64,000 nt of DNA, from NCBI RefSeq assembly GCF_900258035.1, contig NZ_OGTP01000001.1:124001-188000 (forward strand), written 5' to 3'. Shown piece after piece: positions 17,146 to 26,519 of this stretch. This DNA is from Caballeronia novacaledonica. GTDB lineage: Bacteria > Pseudomonadota > Gammaproteobacteria > Burkholderiales > Burkholderiaceae. The number at the start of each line of letters is the position of its first letter. Position 1 is the stretch's first letter. The notes under the pieces are model-generated. The model was not told the origin of the DNA and did not search any database. It saw only the letters and a program-made list of their open reading frames with translations. The position numbers and the translations under genes were made by a program.

Positions 17146-19018
17146 ATGGCTCGAAGCCGACGCATGGGGCGGCTTCGCATCCGGCACCGTCGGCACGACG
17201 CGCACGCGTCGCTATCACGCGCTGCTGCTCGCCGCGACACAGCCACCCGCCGGACGCGTCGTGCTCGTCAACGGCATCGAAGCGTGGCTCGAACTGGACG
17301 GCAAGCGTTTCCCCCTCACGATGCAGCGCTACGCGCCCGACGTACTGTATCCGGACGCCTCCGCGAGCCTGCTGTCCTTCGACACCGAACCCTGGCCGAC
17401 CTGGCGATACAAGATCGACGCGGACACGTTCGTCATCGCCGAAACATTCGTCGCGAAGGAGAGCCGCGAAACCGTGCTGCGCTGGCGTCTTGAAAACGCA
17501 TCGAAAGCGGCAAGGCTCGACGTGCGTCCGCTGCTTTCGGGCCGCGACTATCACGCGCTGCATCACGAGAATCCGCATTTCTCGTTCGATGCCACACTCG
17601 AAGGCGAGCGCGTGCAATGGCAGCCGTACGGCGATCTGCCCGCCATCTGCGCGACGTCGAACGGCGCGTACGACCACGCGCCCGACTGGTATCGCAACTT
17701 CTGCTATGCGCGCGAACGCGAGCGCGGGCTCGATTTCACCGAAGACCTCGCGACACCCGGCGTGTTCACTTTCGACCTGGCGCGCGGCGACGCCGTGATG
17801 ATCCTGCACGCCCACGCGGGCCACGACAAGCCGTTCGAAGACAGCGCGATCGCGCATGCATCGCGGCTGGCGTCGCAAGAAGCCGCGCGCCGCGCGGCGT
17901 TCGGCTCGCGGCTCGCGCGCGCAGCCGACGCGTATGTCGTGAATCGCAATGTCGGGCGCACGATCATCGCGGGCTTTCCGTGGTTCACCGACTGGGGCCG
18001 CGACACCTTCATCTCGATGCGCGGCCTGCTGCTCGCATCCGGCCGGCTCGGGGAAGCGGAGTCGATCCTGCTCGAATGGGCCGACACGATTTCCGAAGGC
18101 ATGGTGCCGAATCGCTTCCCGGACAGCGGCGGTCTGCCGGAATACAACTCCGTCGATGCATCGCTGTGGTTCGCCGTCGCCGTGCACGACTTTCTCGCGA
18201 CCGGGCAGCCCCACGCCGCCACGGCGAGCCACCTCCAGCGCGCCGTCGATGCGATCCTCGAGGGCTATTCGTCCGGCACGCGCTTTCAGATCGCCGCCGA
18301 TAGCGACGGTCTGCTGCGCGCGGGCACGCCCGGCGTGCAGCTCACGTGGATGGACGCGAAGGCGGGCGACTGGGTCGTCACGCCGCGCATCGGCAAGCCG
18401 GTCGAGGTGCAGGCGCTGTGGATCAACGCGCTCTCGATCGCCAGCGCGTGGAATCCGCGCTGGCAGGGCTCGCGCGATCAGGCGCTGGCGTCGTTCGCCG
18501 CGCGTTTCGTCGATCCGGACACGCACACGCTCTTCGATGTCGTCGACGCCGGTCACGAGCCCGGCAAGATCGATCGCTCGATTCGTCCGAACCAGATTTT
18601 CGCGGTCGGCGGGCTGCCATTTCCGCTCGTCGATGGCGATATCGCGCGTGCCGTCGTCGCGCAGGTCGAGACGCAGCTTCTCACGCCGCTCGGCCTGCGC
18701 ACGCTCGCGCCGTCCGATCCGGCCTACAAGGGGCGCTATGCGGGCGGCGTGCTGGAACGCGACGGCGCGTATCACCAGGGCACCGTGTGGCCGTGGCTGA
18801 TGGGGCCGTTCGTCGAAGCATGGGTGCGCGTGCATGGCGCGGCGGGCGCGCGCGAGCGCTTTCTCGCGCCGCTGTACGCGCATCTGGAGCAATACGGTCT
18901 CGATCACGTCAGCGAAGTCGCCGACGGCGACGCGCCCCACACGCCCGGCGGCACGCCGTTTCAGGCGTGGTCGCTCGCGGAACTGCTGCGCGTCGAAAAG
19001 CTGCTCGGGGCGCAGTAG
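17102..19018 (+). CDS. amylo-alpha-1,6-glucosidase-like glycoside hydrolase
   Basis: The 638-residue product matches the bacterial glycogen-debranching type family: an N-terminal beta-rich domain (about 1-260), then an (alpha/alpha)6 catalytic barrel with 'FPWFTDWGRDTFI' near residue 295 and 'GTVWPWLMGPFVEAW' near 560. Such enzymes hydrolyse alpha-1,6 branches of glycogen or related glucans in the cytoplasm; no signal peptide is seen. The start is the last of four repeated ATG copies, selected because only this one reads on into the protein. The next gene, another hydrolase, starts 84 bases later, and the two probably act on the same storage glucan or trehalose-type pool. Confidence 0.88.
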   Translation: MTRIAVPDESNLEAEWLEADAWGGFASGTVGTTRTRRYHALLLAATQPPAGRVVLVNGIEAWLELDGKRFPLTMQRYAPDVLYPDASASLLSFDTEPWPTWRYKIDADTFVIAETFVAKESRETVLRWRLENASKAARLDVRPLLSGRDYHALHHENPHFSFDATLEGERVQWQPYGDLPAICATSNGAYDHAPDWYRNFCYARERERGLDFTEDLATPGVFTFDLARGDAVMILHAHAGHDKPFEDSAIAHASRLASQEAARRAAFGSRLARAADAYVVNRNVGRTIIAGFPWFTDWGRDTFISMRGLLLASGRLGEAESILLEWADTISEGMVPNRFPDSGGLPEYNSVDASLWFAVAVHDFLATGQPHAATASHLQRAVDAILEGYSSGTRFQIAADSDGLLRAGTPGVQLTWMDAKAGDWVVTPRIGKPVEVQALWINALSIASAWNPRWQGSRDQALASFAARFVDPDTHTLFDVVDAGHEPGKIDRSIRPNQIFAVGGLPFPLVDGDIARAVVAQVETQLLTPLGLRTLAPSDPAYKGRYAGGVLERDGAYHQGTVWPWLMGPFVEAWVRVHGAAGARERFLAPLYAHLEQYGLDHVSEVADGDAPHTPGGTPFQAWSLAELLRVEKLLGAQ

Positions 19019-19102
19019 GCGCAGCGTGCGCGTGCCGCCATCAAACGCGCTAAATTACGGGTCTTGCCCGCGGCTTCGCACGCCGCCAACGAGGAGACGC
19101 CC

Positions 19103-21841
19103 ATGCCGAAAACGCGCCCCGTCAACCAGCTCGATACCGTCGAAGGCTCCAGACTCCATTCGAAGGATTGCCCGCGCTGGCAGCGCTGGGGGCCGTATCT
19201 GAGCGAGCGTCAATGGGGCACGGTGCGCGAGGACTACAGCGAATTCGGCACCGCGTGGGAATACTTGCCGCACGATCATGCGCGCAGCCGCACGTATCGC
19301 TGGGGCGAGGACGGTCTCGCCGGCTTCGGCGACGACAAGCTCAACTGGTGCGTCTCGCTCGCGCTCTGGAACGGCTGCGATCCGATCATCAAGGAACGGC
19401 TCTTCGGTCTGACGAACCAGGAAGGCAATCACGGCGAGGACGTGAAGGAACTGTACTTCTATGTCGACGGCACGCCGACGCATTCCTACATGCGCATGCT
19501 CTACAAGTATCCGCATGCGGCGTTTCCGTATGCCGATCTCGTCGATGAAAACGCGCGGCGCGGCGCCGACATGCCCGAGTACGAAGTGCTCGACACCGGC
19601 GTGTTCGACGACGAGCGCTACTTCGACGTGCAGGTGGAATACGCCAAGCACACCGCCGACGACATCGTGATGCGCGTGACGATCGAGAATCGCGGTGACG
19701 TGTCCGCTGCGCTCGACGTGCTGCCGCAGATCTGGGCGCGCAATACGTGGTCGTGGAAGCCGACGCCGGTGAAGCCGTCGCTGAAAGTGGAGACGGTGCA
19801 GGGCGCAGGCACGTACGTGCTCGCGCAACAGGGCAACCACGAGCCGATGGTCGTCACCGCCTGGTCGAGGGAAGCCGCGGGCATCGAATGGCTCTTCTGC
19901 GAGAACGAGACCAACGTAAAGCGTCTCTTTCACATGGAAGGCGAGGGACCGTTCAAGGACGGCTTCAACGACTACATCCTGCAAGGCGACGAAAACGCGA
20001 TTCGCCGCGACGCGGGCACGCGCGCCGCCGCGCATGCGCATCTCGAACTGGCGCCGCATGGCAAGGCCGTGGTTTATATGCGCTGGCGGCCCGAGTCCGC
20101 GCCGGACGCCGTGCCGCTCGACGTCGACGGACTGTTCGAGCGCCGTATCGCGGAAGCGGACGAGTTCTACGGCGCGCTGCAACACGACATCGCCGATGCC
20201 GATCAGCGGCTCGTGCAGCGTCAGGCGCTCGCGGGCATACTGTGGTCGAAACAGTACTATCAGTTCGACGTCACGCGCTGGCTCGACGGCGATCCGCTTC
20301 AGCCGAAGCCGCCGAAGCAGCGCCGCTCGGGACGCAATATCGACTGGCGGCATCTGTGCAACGCGGACATCGTGTCGATGCCGGACAAATGGGAATATCC
20401 GTGGTACGCGTCGTGGGATCTCGCGTTTCATGCGGCCGCGTTCGCGCTGATCGATCCGGAATTCGCGAAACGCCAGTTGCTGCTGCTCGTGAAGGACCGC
20501 TATCAGCATCCGAACGGCCAGTTGCCCGCCTACGAATGGGCTTTCGGCGATGCCAATCCGCCCGTGCATGCCTGGGCGACGTGGCGCGTCTACGAGATCG
20601 ACCGCGCGATCACCGGCACGGGCGACCGCGATTTCCTGGAACTCGTGTTCCACAAGCTGCTGCTGAATTTCTCGTGGTGGGTCAACCGCAAGGATGCCGA
20701 CGGCAAGAACGTCTTCCAGGGCGGCTTTCTCGGGCTGGACAACATCGGCATCTTCGATCGCTCGTCGCCGCTGCCGACGGGCGGCCACATCGATCAGGCC
20801 GACGGCACCGCGTGGATGGCCGCATATGCGCTCGACCTGATGCGCATCGCGCTGGAGCTCGCGTACGCGAACAAGGTGTTCGTCGATATCGCGGTGAAGT
20901 TCTTCGAGCACTTCCTGTATATCGCGGAGGCGGTGAGTTGCGAGGACGATTGCGACACCGGTCTCTGGGACAGCGAAGACGAATTCTTCTACGACAAGCT
21001 GCGGCTGCCCGACGGCTCCAACGTGCCGATGCGCATTCGCTCGATCGTCGGGCTGATTCCGCTCTTCGCCGTGCATGTGCTGGAGCCGAAGGTGTATCGC
21101 TCGCTTCCGGAGTTGCGCGAGCGGCTGCACTGGTTCCTGGAGCATCGCACCGATCTCGCGCGGCTCGTGTCGCGCTGGAACGTCTCGGGGCAGGGCAACA
21201 GCGTGCTGCTTTCGCTCTTGCGCGGGCATCGCATGAAGGCGTTGCTCCGGCGCATGCTCGACGAAACGGAATTTCTCTCCGATCACGGCGTGCGCGCCCT
21301 GTCGCGCGTACATCTCGACAACCCGTTCGTCTTCTATCACAACAGCGAGAGCTTCAGCATCCGCTATCTGCCGGCGGAATCGGATTCGCGCGTGTTCGGC
21401 GGCAATTCGAACTGGCGCGGCCCGGTGTGGATGCCCGTCAACTATCTGCTGATCGAATCGATCCACGAGTTTCATCGCTATTACGGCGACGATTTCCGCG
21501 TCGAATATCCGACCGGCTCGGGGCAGAAATTCTCGCTCGCGCAGATCGCCGACGAACTCGCGCGCCGCGTGACCACGCTCTTTTTGCTCGACAAGAACGG
21601 CGAACGTCCTGTGATGGCGGCGTATCCGCTGCTTCAGGCCGATCCGCGTTCACGCGATCTCGTGCTCTTCCACGAATATTTTCATGGCGACAACGGGCGT
21701 GGCGTGGGCGCTTCGCATCAGACGGGCTGGAGCGGACTGGTCGCGCTGCTGTTGCAGCCCCACGCGACGGGACCGTCCGGCGTCGTGCCGCTCGCGGGCG
21801 AAGCCGATGCCGACATTCAGGAGTTCGCCGGGGCAAAATAG
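19103..21841 (+). CDS. large glucosidase, GH63/MGH1-like
   Basis: A 912-residue cytoplasmic glycoside hydrolase. An N-terminal beta domain ('[16 protein letters not shown]' near residue 73) precedes an (alpha/alpha)6 barrel with '[15 protein letters not shown]', '[15 protein letters not shown]' and '[15 protein letters not shown]', typical of the MGH1-like / GH63 glucosidase family. Substrate could be glucosyl- or mannosylglycerate-type compounds or oligosaccharides; sequence alone does not decide. GAGGAG at 19091-19096 is well placed for the ATG at 19103, and the 13-codon extension upstream is not needed. It most likely forms an operon with the debranching-type enzyme. Confidence 0.85.
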   Translation: MPKTRPVNQLDTVEGSRLHSKDCPRWQRWGPYLSERQWGTVREDYSEFGTAWEYLPHDHARSRTYRWGEDGLAGFGDDKLNWCVSLALWNGCDPIIKERLFGLTNQEGNHGEDVKELYFYVDGTPTHSYMRMLYKYPHAAFPYADLVDENARRGADMPEYEVLDTGVFDDERYFDVQVEYAKHTADDIVMRVTIENRGDVSAALDVLPQIWARNTWSWKPTPVKPSLKVETVQGAGTYVLAQQGNHEPMVVTAWSREAAGIEWLFCENETNVKRLFHMEGEGPFKDGFNDYILQGDENAIRRDAGTRAAAHAHLELAPHGKAVVYMRWRPESAPDAVPLDVDGLFERRIAEADEFYGALQHDIADADQRLVQRQALAGILWSKQYYQFDVTRWLDGDPLQPKPPKQRRSGRNIDWRHLCNADIVSMPDKWEYPWYASWDLAFHAAAFALIDPEFAKRQLLLLVKDRYQHPNGQLPAYEWAFGDANPPVHAWATWRVYEIDRAITGTGDRDFLELVFHKLLLNFSWWVNRKDADGKNVFQGGFLGLDNIGIFDRSSPLPTGGHIDQADGTAWMAAYALDLMRIALELAYANKVFVDIAVKFFEHFLYIAEAVSCEDDCDTGLWDSEDEFFYDKLRLPDGSNVPMRIRSIVGLIPLFAVHVLEPKVYRSLPELRERLHWFLEHRTDLARLVSRWNVSGQGNSVLLSLLRGHRMKALLRRMLDETEFLSDHGVRALSRVHLDNPFVFYHNSESFSIRYLPAESDSRVFGGNSNWRGPVWMPVNYLLIESIHEFHRYYGDDFRVEYPTGSGQKFSLAQIADELARRVTTLFLLDKNGERPVMAAYPLLQADPRSRDLVLFHEYFHGDNGRGVGASHQTGWSGLVALLLQPHATGPSGVVPLAGEADADIQEFAGAK

Positions 21842-21979
21842 CGCGCTGAACGGCGTCGGTCGCTGACAAGAGTCAATGGCATGACGCCGAAACCAATGTT
21901 CGGAATCCTCTGGTGTTTTCGGTCTCCGCGACTGCGTAAATTTGCGAAAACACAAATCGATGCCAGTCCGGGGGACCGA

Positions 21980-22468
21980 ATGAATCAAGCCATCGGCGCA
22001 CACTCTTTCAGCGGCTATAAGCTAGGCATGGGAGTCAGCGGCAACACCCGTGTCGAACACGAGCACTCTCCGCCGTTCACGCTGGTCATGCTGGTGTTCG
22101 CCGTTGCCATGCTGGGCGGCGCATGGTGCAGCCACCAGTTCGACAGCTTCGCCGCCGGATGGATCGCGTGGGTCGCTATCCTCGCCATGCTTGGCGGATT
22201 CGTCGATCGCCGGTTCAGCGGCGCGGTCGCGCTCGAACGCCGCATCCGTCAGCGTCAGAAGGCGCGCCTTCATGCGCTGTGCAGCAAGTCCCTGGCGAGC
22301 GGCCTCAGGCAGCGCTGGCCTGGTTCGAAGACGTCAGCAGCACCGGGATGGATTTCGACGTCGGCGTACCGGCGCCATCCGCAACCGACGACAACGGCAC
22401 GAGCGGATTGGTCTCCGGATAGTACGCGCCGAGACAACCGCGCGGAATGTCGTATTCGACGAGCCTGA
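21980..22468 (+). CDS. small membrane protein, unknown function
   Basis: The likely product starts 'MNQAIGAHSFSGYKLG' at 21980; 22028 is an alternative start. It has two hydrophobic segments ('FTLVMLVFAVAMLGGAW' and 'WIAWVAILAMLGGFV', about residues 35-52 and 63-78) and a basic tail ('RRIRQRQKARLH'). No family is recognised. From about residue 108 the frame runs antisense through the 3' end of the oxidoreductase gene for 164 bases and becomes Arg/Ser/Thr-rich, which looks non-coding. The natural end may have been lost by a small mutation or truncation. Confidence 0.5.
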   Translation: MNQAIGAHSFSGYKLGMGVSGNTRVEHEHSPPFTLVMLVFAVAMLGGAWCSHQFDSFAAGWIAWVAILAMLGGFVDRRFSGAVALERRIRQRQKARLHALCSKSLASGLRQRWPGSKTSAAPGWISTSAYRRHPQPTTTARADWSPDSTRRDNRAECRIRRA

Positions 22469-24617
22469 AGCCATCCACGCGGCGCTCGACGCCATCGTCC
22501 CACACGCTCGTGATATCCACGAGTTCGCCCGGCTCGAAGCCGAGCATGTCGATATCGTCGCGGTTGGCGAACAACACGTGCCGCTGTCCGTACACGCCGC
22601 GATACCGGTCGTCGAGGCCGTAGATCGTCGTGTTGTACTGGTCGTGCGAGCGCGTCGTCATGAGCGTCATCAGGCGCTCGCCGTACAGCGCGCGGGCACG
22701 GTGGATCGGCGTGTCGAACGCGATCTTGTGCACGATGAACTGCGCCTTGCCGCTCGGCGTCATCCACACGCGATCCCGCGAGGCCACGCCCAGATGGAAG
22801 CCGCCGGGCTGCTTCAGGCGTTCGTTGTAGCGCTCGAAGCCATCGAGCACCTTCTCGATACCATCGCGGATCAACGCGTAGTCCGCTGCGTGGGCGCGCC
22901 AGTCCACCTTCGACGAACCGAGCGTCGCCCGCGCCATGCGCGCGACGATCGCCACTTCCGAAAGCAGAGTCGGCGCGGCCGGCTTGTTCATGCCGTACGA
23001 GATGTGCACCATGCTCATCGAATCCTCGACGCTCACGCCTTGCGGCACGCCGTTCTGAAGATCGATTTCGGTGCGCCCGAGCGTCGGAAGAATCAGCGCG
23101 TCGCGGCCATGCACGAGATGACTGCGGTTGAGTTTCGTCGTGATGTGCACGGTGAGGTCGCACGAGCGCATCGCTTGCCAAGTGCGCGGCGTGTCGGGCG
23201 TCGCAATCGAAAAATTGCCGCCCAGACCGATGAACACTTTCACCTTGCCTTCGAGCATCGCGTGAATGGTTTCGACGACGTCGTAGCCATGCTCGCGCGG
23301 CGGCTCGAAGTCGTAGGCGGCGCCGAGCCGGTCGAGGAACGCCTGGGTCGGCTTTTCCTCGATGCCCACGGTGCGGTCGCCTTGCACGTTCGAATGGCCG
23401 CGCACCGGGCATAGTCCCGCGCCGCGCCGGCCGATATTGCCGCGCATCATCATCAGGTTCGAAAGCAGTTGAATCGTCGGCACGGAGTTCTTGTGCTGCG
23501 TGAGGCCCATGCCCCAGGTCGAGATGACGGCGCGCCCTTTCGCGTAGATATCGGCGAGCTTGAGCAGATCGTCCATTTCCACGCCGGATTCCGCGATGAT
23601 CGCGTCCCAGCTTTCGGCGCGCAGGTCGTCGGCGAAAGCGTCGAAACCGGCCGTATGCTCCGCGATGAAATCGACATCGAGCACGCGCTCGCCGCCGTTC
23701 GCGCGCGCCTCGTCGTCCAGTTCGATCACGCGCTTCGCGACGCCCTTGATGAGCGCGAAGTCGCCGCCGACTTTCGGGCGGATGAACACCGAGCTGATCT
23801 TCACGCCCTTCGGCGAGAGCATGTCGAGCGTGTGCTGCGGGCTGGCGAAGCGCTCGAGGCCGCGCTCCTTCAGCGGGTTGATCGACACGATCGTCGCGCC
23901 GCGTTTCGCGCAGTCGCGCAACTCGCCGAGCATGCGCGGATGGTTCGTCGCCGGGTTCTGGCCGAAGAGCAGGAGCGTGTCGGCGTGCTCGAAGTCGTCG
24001 AGCGTGACCGTGCCCTTGCCGATGCCCACGGTATGCGGCAAGCCGCGGCTCGTCGCTTCGTGGCACATGTTCGAGCAATCCGGAAAGTTGTTGGTGCCGT
24101 ACATGCGCACGAACAATTGATACAGAAACGCGGCTTCATTGCTCGCGCGTCCCGAGGTGTAAAACGCGGCGCGATCCGGATCGTCGAGTTTTTTCAGATG
24201 CGACGCGATGAGTTCGAACGCGTCGTTCCATTCGATCGGCACGTAGCGGTCGCGCTTCGCGTCGTAGACGAGCGGGTCTGTCAGGCGGCCGTGCTGCTCC
24301 AGTTCGTAGTCGCTCTGCGCCATCAGCGACGAAACCGTGTGCGCTTCGAAAAACGCCGGCGTCACGCGCTTGCTCGTCGCTTCGGCGGCGACGGCCTTGA
24401 CGCCGTTTTCGCAGAATTCGAAGGTCGAGCCGTGCTCGCGATCCGGCCACGCGCAGCCGGGACAGTCGAAGCCGTCGGGCTGATTCTGCTTGAAGAGCGT
24501 CCGGTAGTTTCCGCCCGCCACCTTTTCCTTGACGAGATTGATGGCGACCTGCTTCAGCGCGCCCCAGCCCGCTGCGGGGTGCGTGTACGGTTCGATGCGG
24601 GGTTCCGGCTTCTTCAT
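22305..24617 (-). CDS. FdhF/YdeP-family molybdopterin oxidoreductase
   Basis: A 770-residue molybdopterin-dependent oxidoreductase related to formate dehydrogenase H and E. coli YdeP. N-terminal cysteines ('DCPGC' = Cys52/Cys55, with Cys69 in 'FCENG') are the probable iron-sulfur ligands. 'YGTNNFPDCSNMCHEATSRG' surrounds the molybdenum site, and 'LLLFGQNPATNHPRM' and 'MMMRGNIGRRGAGLCPVRGH' are cofactor-binding blocks. YdeP relatives are linked to acid or redox stress; the electron acceptor is unknown. The start at 24617 ('MKKPEPRIEPY') fits the family; an ATG at 24650 is possible. Divergent from the MocR regulator, which probably controls it. Confidence 0.88.
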   Translation of the reverse strand: MKKPEPRIEPYTHPAAGWGALKQVAINLVKEKVAGGNYRTLFKQNQPDGFDCPGCAWPDREHGSTFEFCENGVKAVAAEATSKRVTPAFFEAHTVSSLMAQSDYELEQHGRLTDPLVYDAKRDRYVPIEWNDAFELIASHLKKLDDPDRAAFYTSGRASNEAAFLYQLFVRMYGTNNFPDCSNMCHEATSRGLPHTVGIGKGTVTLDDFEHADTLLLFGQNPATNHPRMLGELRDCAKRGATIVSINPLKERGLERFASPQHTLDMLSPKGVKISSVFIRPKVGGDFALIKGVAKRVIELDDEARANGGERVLDVDFIAEHTAGFDAFADDLRAESWDAIIAESGVEMDDLLKLADIYAKGRAVISTWGMGLTQHKNSVPTIQLLSNLMMMRGNIGRRGAGLCPVRGHSNVQGDRTVGIEEKPTQAFLDRLGAAYDFEPPREHGYDVVETIHAMLEGKVKVFIGLGGNFSIATPDTPRTWQAMRSCDLTVHITTKLNRSHLVHGRDALILPTLGRTEIDLQNGVPQGVSVEDSMSMVHISYGMNKPAAPTLLSEVAIVARMARATLGSSKVDWRAHAADYALIRDGIEKVLDGFERYNERLKQPGGFHLGVASRDRVWMTPSGKAQFIVHKIAFDTPIHRARALYGERLMTLMTTRSHDQYNTTIYGLDDRYRGVYGQRHVLFANRDDIDMLGFEPGELVDITSVWDDGVERRVDGFRLVEYDIPRGCLGAYYPETNPLVPLSSVADGAGTPTSKSIPVLLTSSNQASAA

Positions 24618-24765
24618 GGCGTTCGTCTTCGATAAATCATGCGATGGCACTCAGATTACTGTGTCCCGAATCGAGCGCGGCGCACAGAAAATATGAAATA
24701 GAAGGAGTACAGTTGCGACGTTTTGACATAGACTGCGACTCACGTCGAAACGAAAGGACCGCGCG

Positions 24766-26199
24766 TTGAAGCTCTACGAAAAGCTCGCCGATGAAATCGA
24801 GGAAGCCGTGCGGCGCGGCGTGTTCGCGCCGGGCGAGAAGGTCGCGTCCGTGCGGCAGGCGAGCCGGCAGCACGGCGTGAGCATCAAGACCGTGCTGCAC
24901 GCCTACGCGATTCTGGAAAGCCGCGGCATTCTGGAGACGCGTCCGCAATCCGGCTATTTCGTGCGCGCGACGCCGCAGGCGGGCGCGGCGCGCAATCAGC
25001 CGGCGCGCGTGGTCGCGACGGCCTCGGAAGTCGATGTCAGCCGGCTCGTGCTTTCGACGTTGCGCAGCATCCGCGCGCACGACGCCGTGCCGTTCGGCTC
25101 GCCGTATCCCGATCCGGGGCCGTTCCCGTGGCGGCGCATCAACCAGTACGCGAACGCGATCGCGCGGCGGCATTCGAGCTGGAATCTCATCGACGACCTG
25201 CCGCCGGGCAATCCGGAACTGATCCGCCAGATCGCGCGGCGTTATGCGGAAAATGGCGTGCCGGTCGATCCGGATGAAATCGTCATCACCGTCGGCGCGA
25301 CGGAGGCGATCAATCTGAGCCTGCAGGCGGTCGCGAAGCCGGGCGACACCGTGGCGGTCGAATCGCCGACGTATTACGCGATGCTGCACGCGATCGAGCG
25401 TCTCGGCATGCGCGCGATCGAAGTGCCGACGCATCCGGCCGACGGCATCGACATCGAAGCGCTGTCGCAGATCATCGCGCGCGGGAAAATCGCCGCGTGC
25501 ATGGTGATGCCCAATTTCCAGAATCCGCTCGGCTTCCAGATGCCCGACGCGCGCAAACGCCAGCTCGTGGATGTGCTGTCGGCGCACGAGATTCCGGTCA
25601 TCGAAAACGATGTTTATCACGAGCTTTATTACGGCGAGGCGCGCCCGTCGACGCTCAAGAACTTCGACACGAAAGGACTCGTGCTGCACTGCGCGTCGTT
25701 TTCGAAGAGCCTGAGCGCGTCGTACCGCATCGGCTGGGCGATGCCGGGGCGGTATCGGGCGCAGGTCGAAAAGCTCAAGTTCCTCAACACGCTGACGACG
25801 CCTTCCGTGCCGCAGGTCGCGATCGCGGATTATCTGCGGCAGGACGGTTACGACCGGCATCTGCGGCGCGTGCGCAGGCTGTATCGGCAGCAGTCGCGCA
25901 TCATGAGCGCGATGGTCGAGCGCTTCTTTCCGCCGGGCACGCGGACGTCCGCGCCGCAGGGCGGCTACGTGCTGTGGGTCGAGTTGCCGGAACGCGTCGA
26001 TTCGATGCGGCTGTATCGCGCGGCGCTCGACTGCGGCATCACGGTCGGACCGGGCTACATGTTCTCGACGCGCAATGCCTTCAGCCACTTCATCCGGCTC
26101 AACTACAGTTATCCGTGGACCGCGCAGAGCGAGGCCGCGTTGCAGCGGCTCGGCTCGCTGGTCAGGGACATCGAAGCGCGCGAGGGAGAACGCCCATGA
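24766..26199 (+). CDS. MocR-type GntR/aminotransferase regulator
   Basis: The 477-residue protein fuses an N-terminal GntR winged helix ('LYEKLADEIEEAVRRGVF', about 1-70) to a class I aminotransferase fold (about 110-475). The PLP lysine is Lys314 in 'SFSKSLSASYRIGW'. MocR proteins are regulators that use PLP chemistry as a sensor, usually controlling a divergent gene; here that is the YdeP-type oxidoreductase 148 bases away. The start is a TTG at 24766 behind AAAGGA (24753-24758). It is coupled by an ATGA overlap to a small winged-helix gene. Confidence 0.88.
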   Translation: MKLYEKLADEIEEAVRRGVFAPGEKVASVRQASRQHGVSIKTVLHAYAILESRGILETRPQSGYFVRATPQAGAARNQPARVVATASEVDVSRLVLSTLRSIRAHDAVPFGSPYPDPGPFPWRRINQYANAIARRHSSWNLIDDLPPGNPELIRQIARRYAENGVPVDPDEIVITVGATEAINLSLQAVAKPGDTVAVESPTYYAMLHAIERLGMRAIEVPTHPADGIDIEALSQIIARGKIAACMVMPNFQNPLGFQMPDARKRQLVDVLSAHEIPVIENDVYHELYYGEARPSTLKNFDTKGLVLHCASFSKSLSASYRIGWAMPGRYRAQVEKLKFLNTLTTPSVPQVAIADYLRQDGYDRHLRRVRRLYRQQSRIMSAMVERFFPPGTRTSAPQGGYVLWVELPERVDSMRLYRAALDCGITVGPGYMFSTRNAFSHFIRLNYSYPWTAQSEAALQRLGSLVRDIEAREGERP

Positions 26200-26468
26200 G
26201 CGATGACATCGATCCGGCGCTCGTCGCCGTGCTGACGCAGTTGTGGCGCGCGCGGACGGAAACGCCCGGGCGCGCGTGGTCGCTCGCGAAGCTCGCAAAA
26301 CAGGCCGGCTTGCCGATGAGCGCATTGCGGCGGCAATTGACCGGTCTCACGGAAAACGGGCTGGCCGACATGCAGATGAGCGAGGACGGAACGGGAAGCG
26401 CCTGGCTGACGGAAGAGGGCGCAGCGCTTTGCCGCGCAGTGTTCGGAGACGACGAACCGGCTCCCTGA
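26196..26468 (+). CDS. small winged-helix regulator
   Basis: This 90-residue protein starts at an ATG overlapping the MocR stop (ATGA). 'GRAWSLAKLAKQAGLPMSAL' and 'RRQLTGLTENGLADMQM' form a winged helix of the ArsR/MarR type with an acidic C-terminus. It has no metal-binding cysteine pair. Translational coupling to the MocR gene and proximity to the oxidoreductase suggest all three act in one stress-response unit. The gene is cut short relative to many ArsR proteins and has no recognisable effector domain. Confidence 0.78.
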   Translation: MSDDIDPALVAVLTQLWRARTETPGRAWSLAKLAKQAGLPMSALRRQLTGLTENGLADMQMSEDGTGSAWLTEEGAALCRAVFGDDEPAP

Positions 26469-26519
26469 AACGGGTCCGAACGCGCATGTTAAGGTAGCCA
26501 CCCGACGTTCACTTCCGGC

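Noticed and set aside
16724..18940. Minus-strand frame across the tandem array and the debranching gene
   Set aside because: It is built from repeat sequence and the antisense of the hydrolase; no start context or domain.
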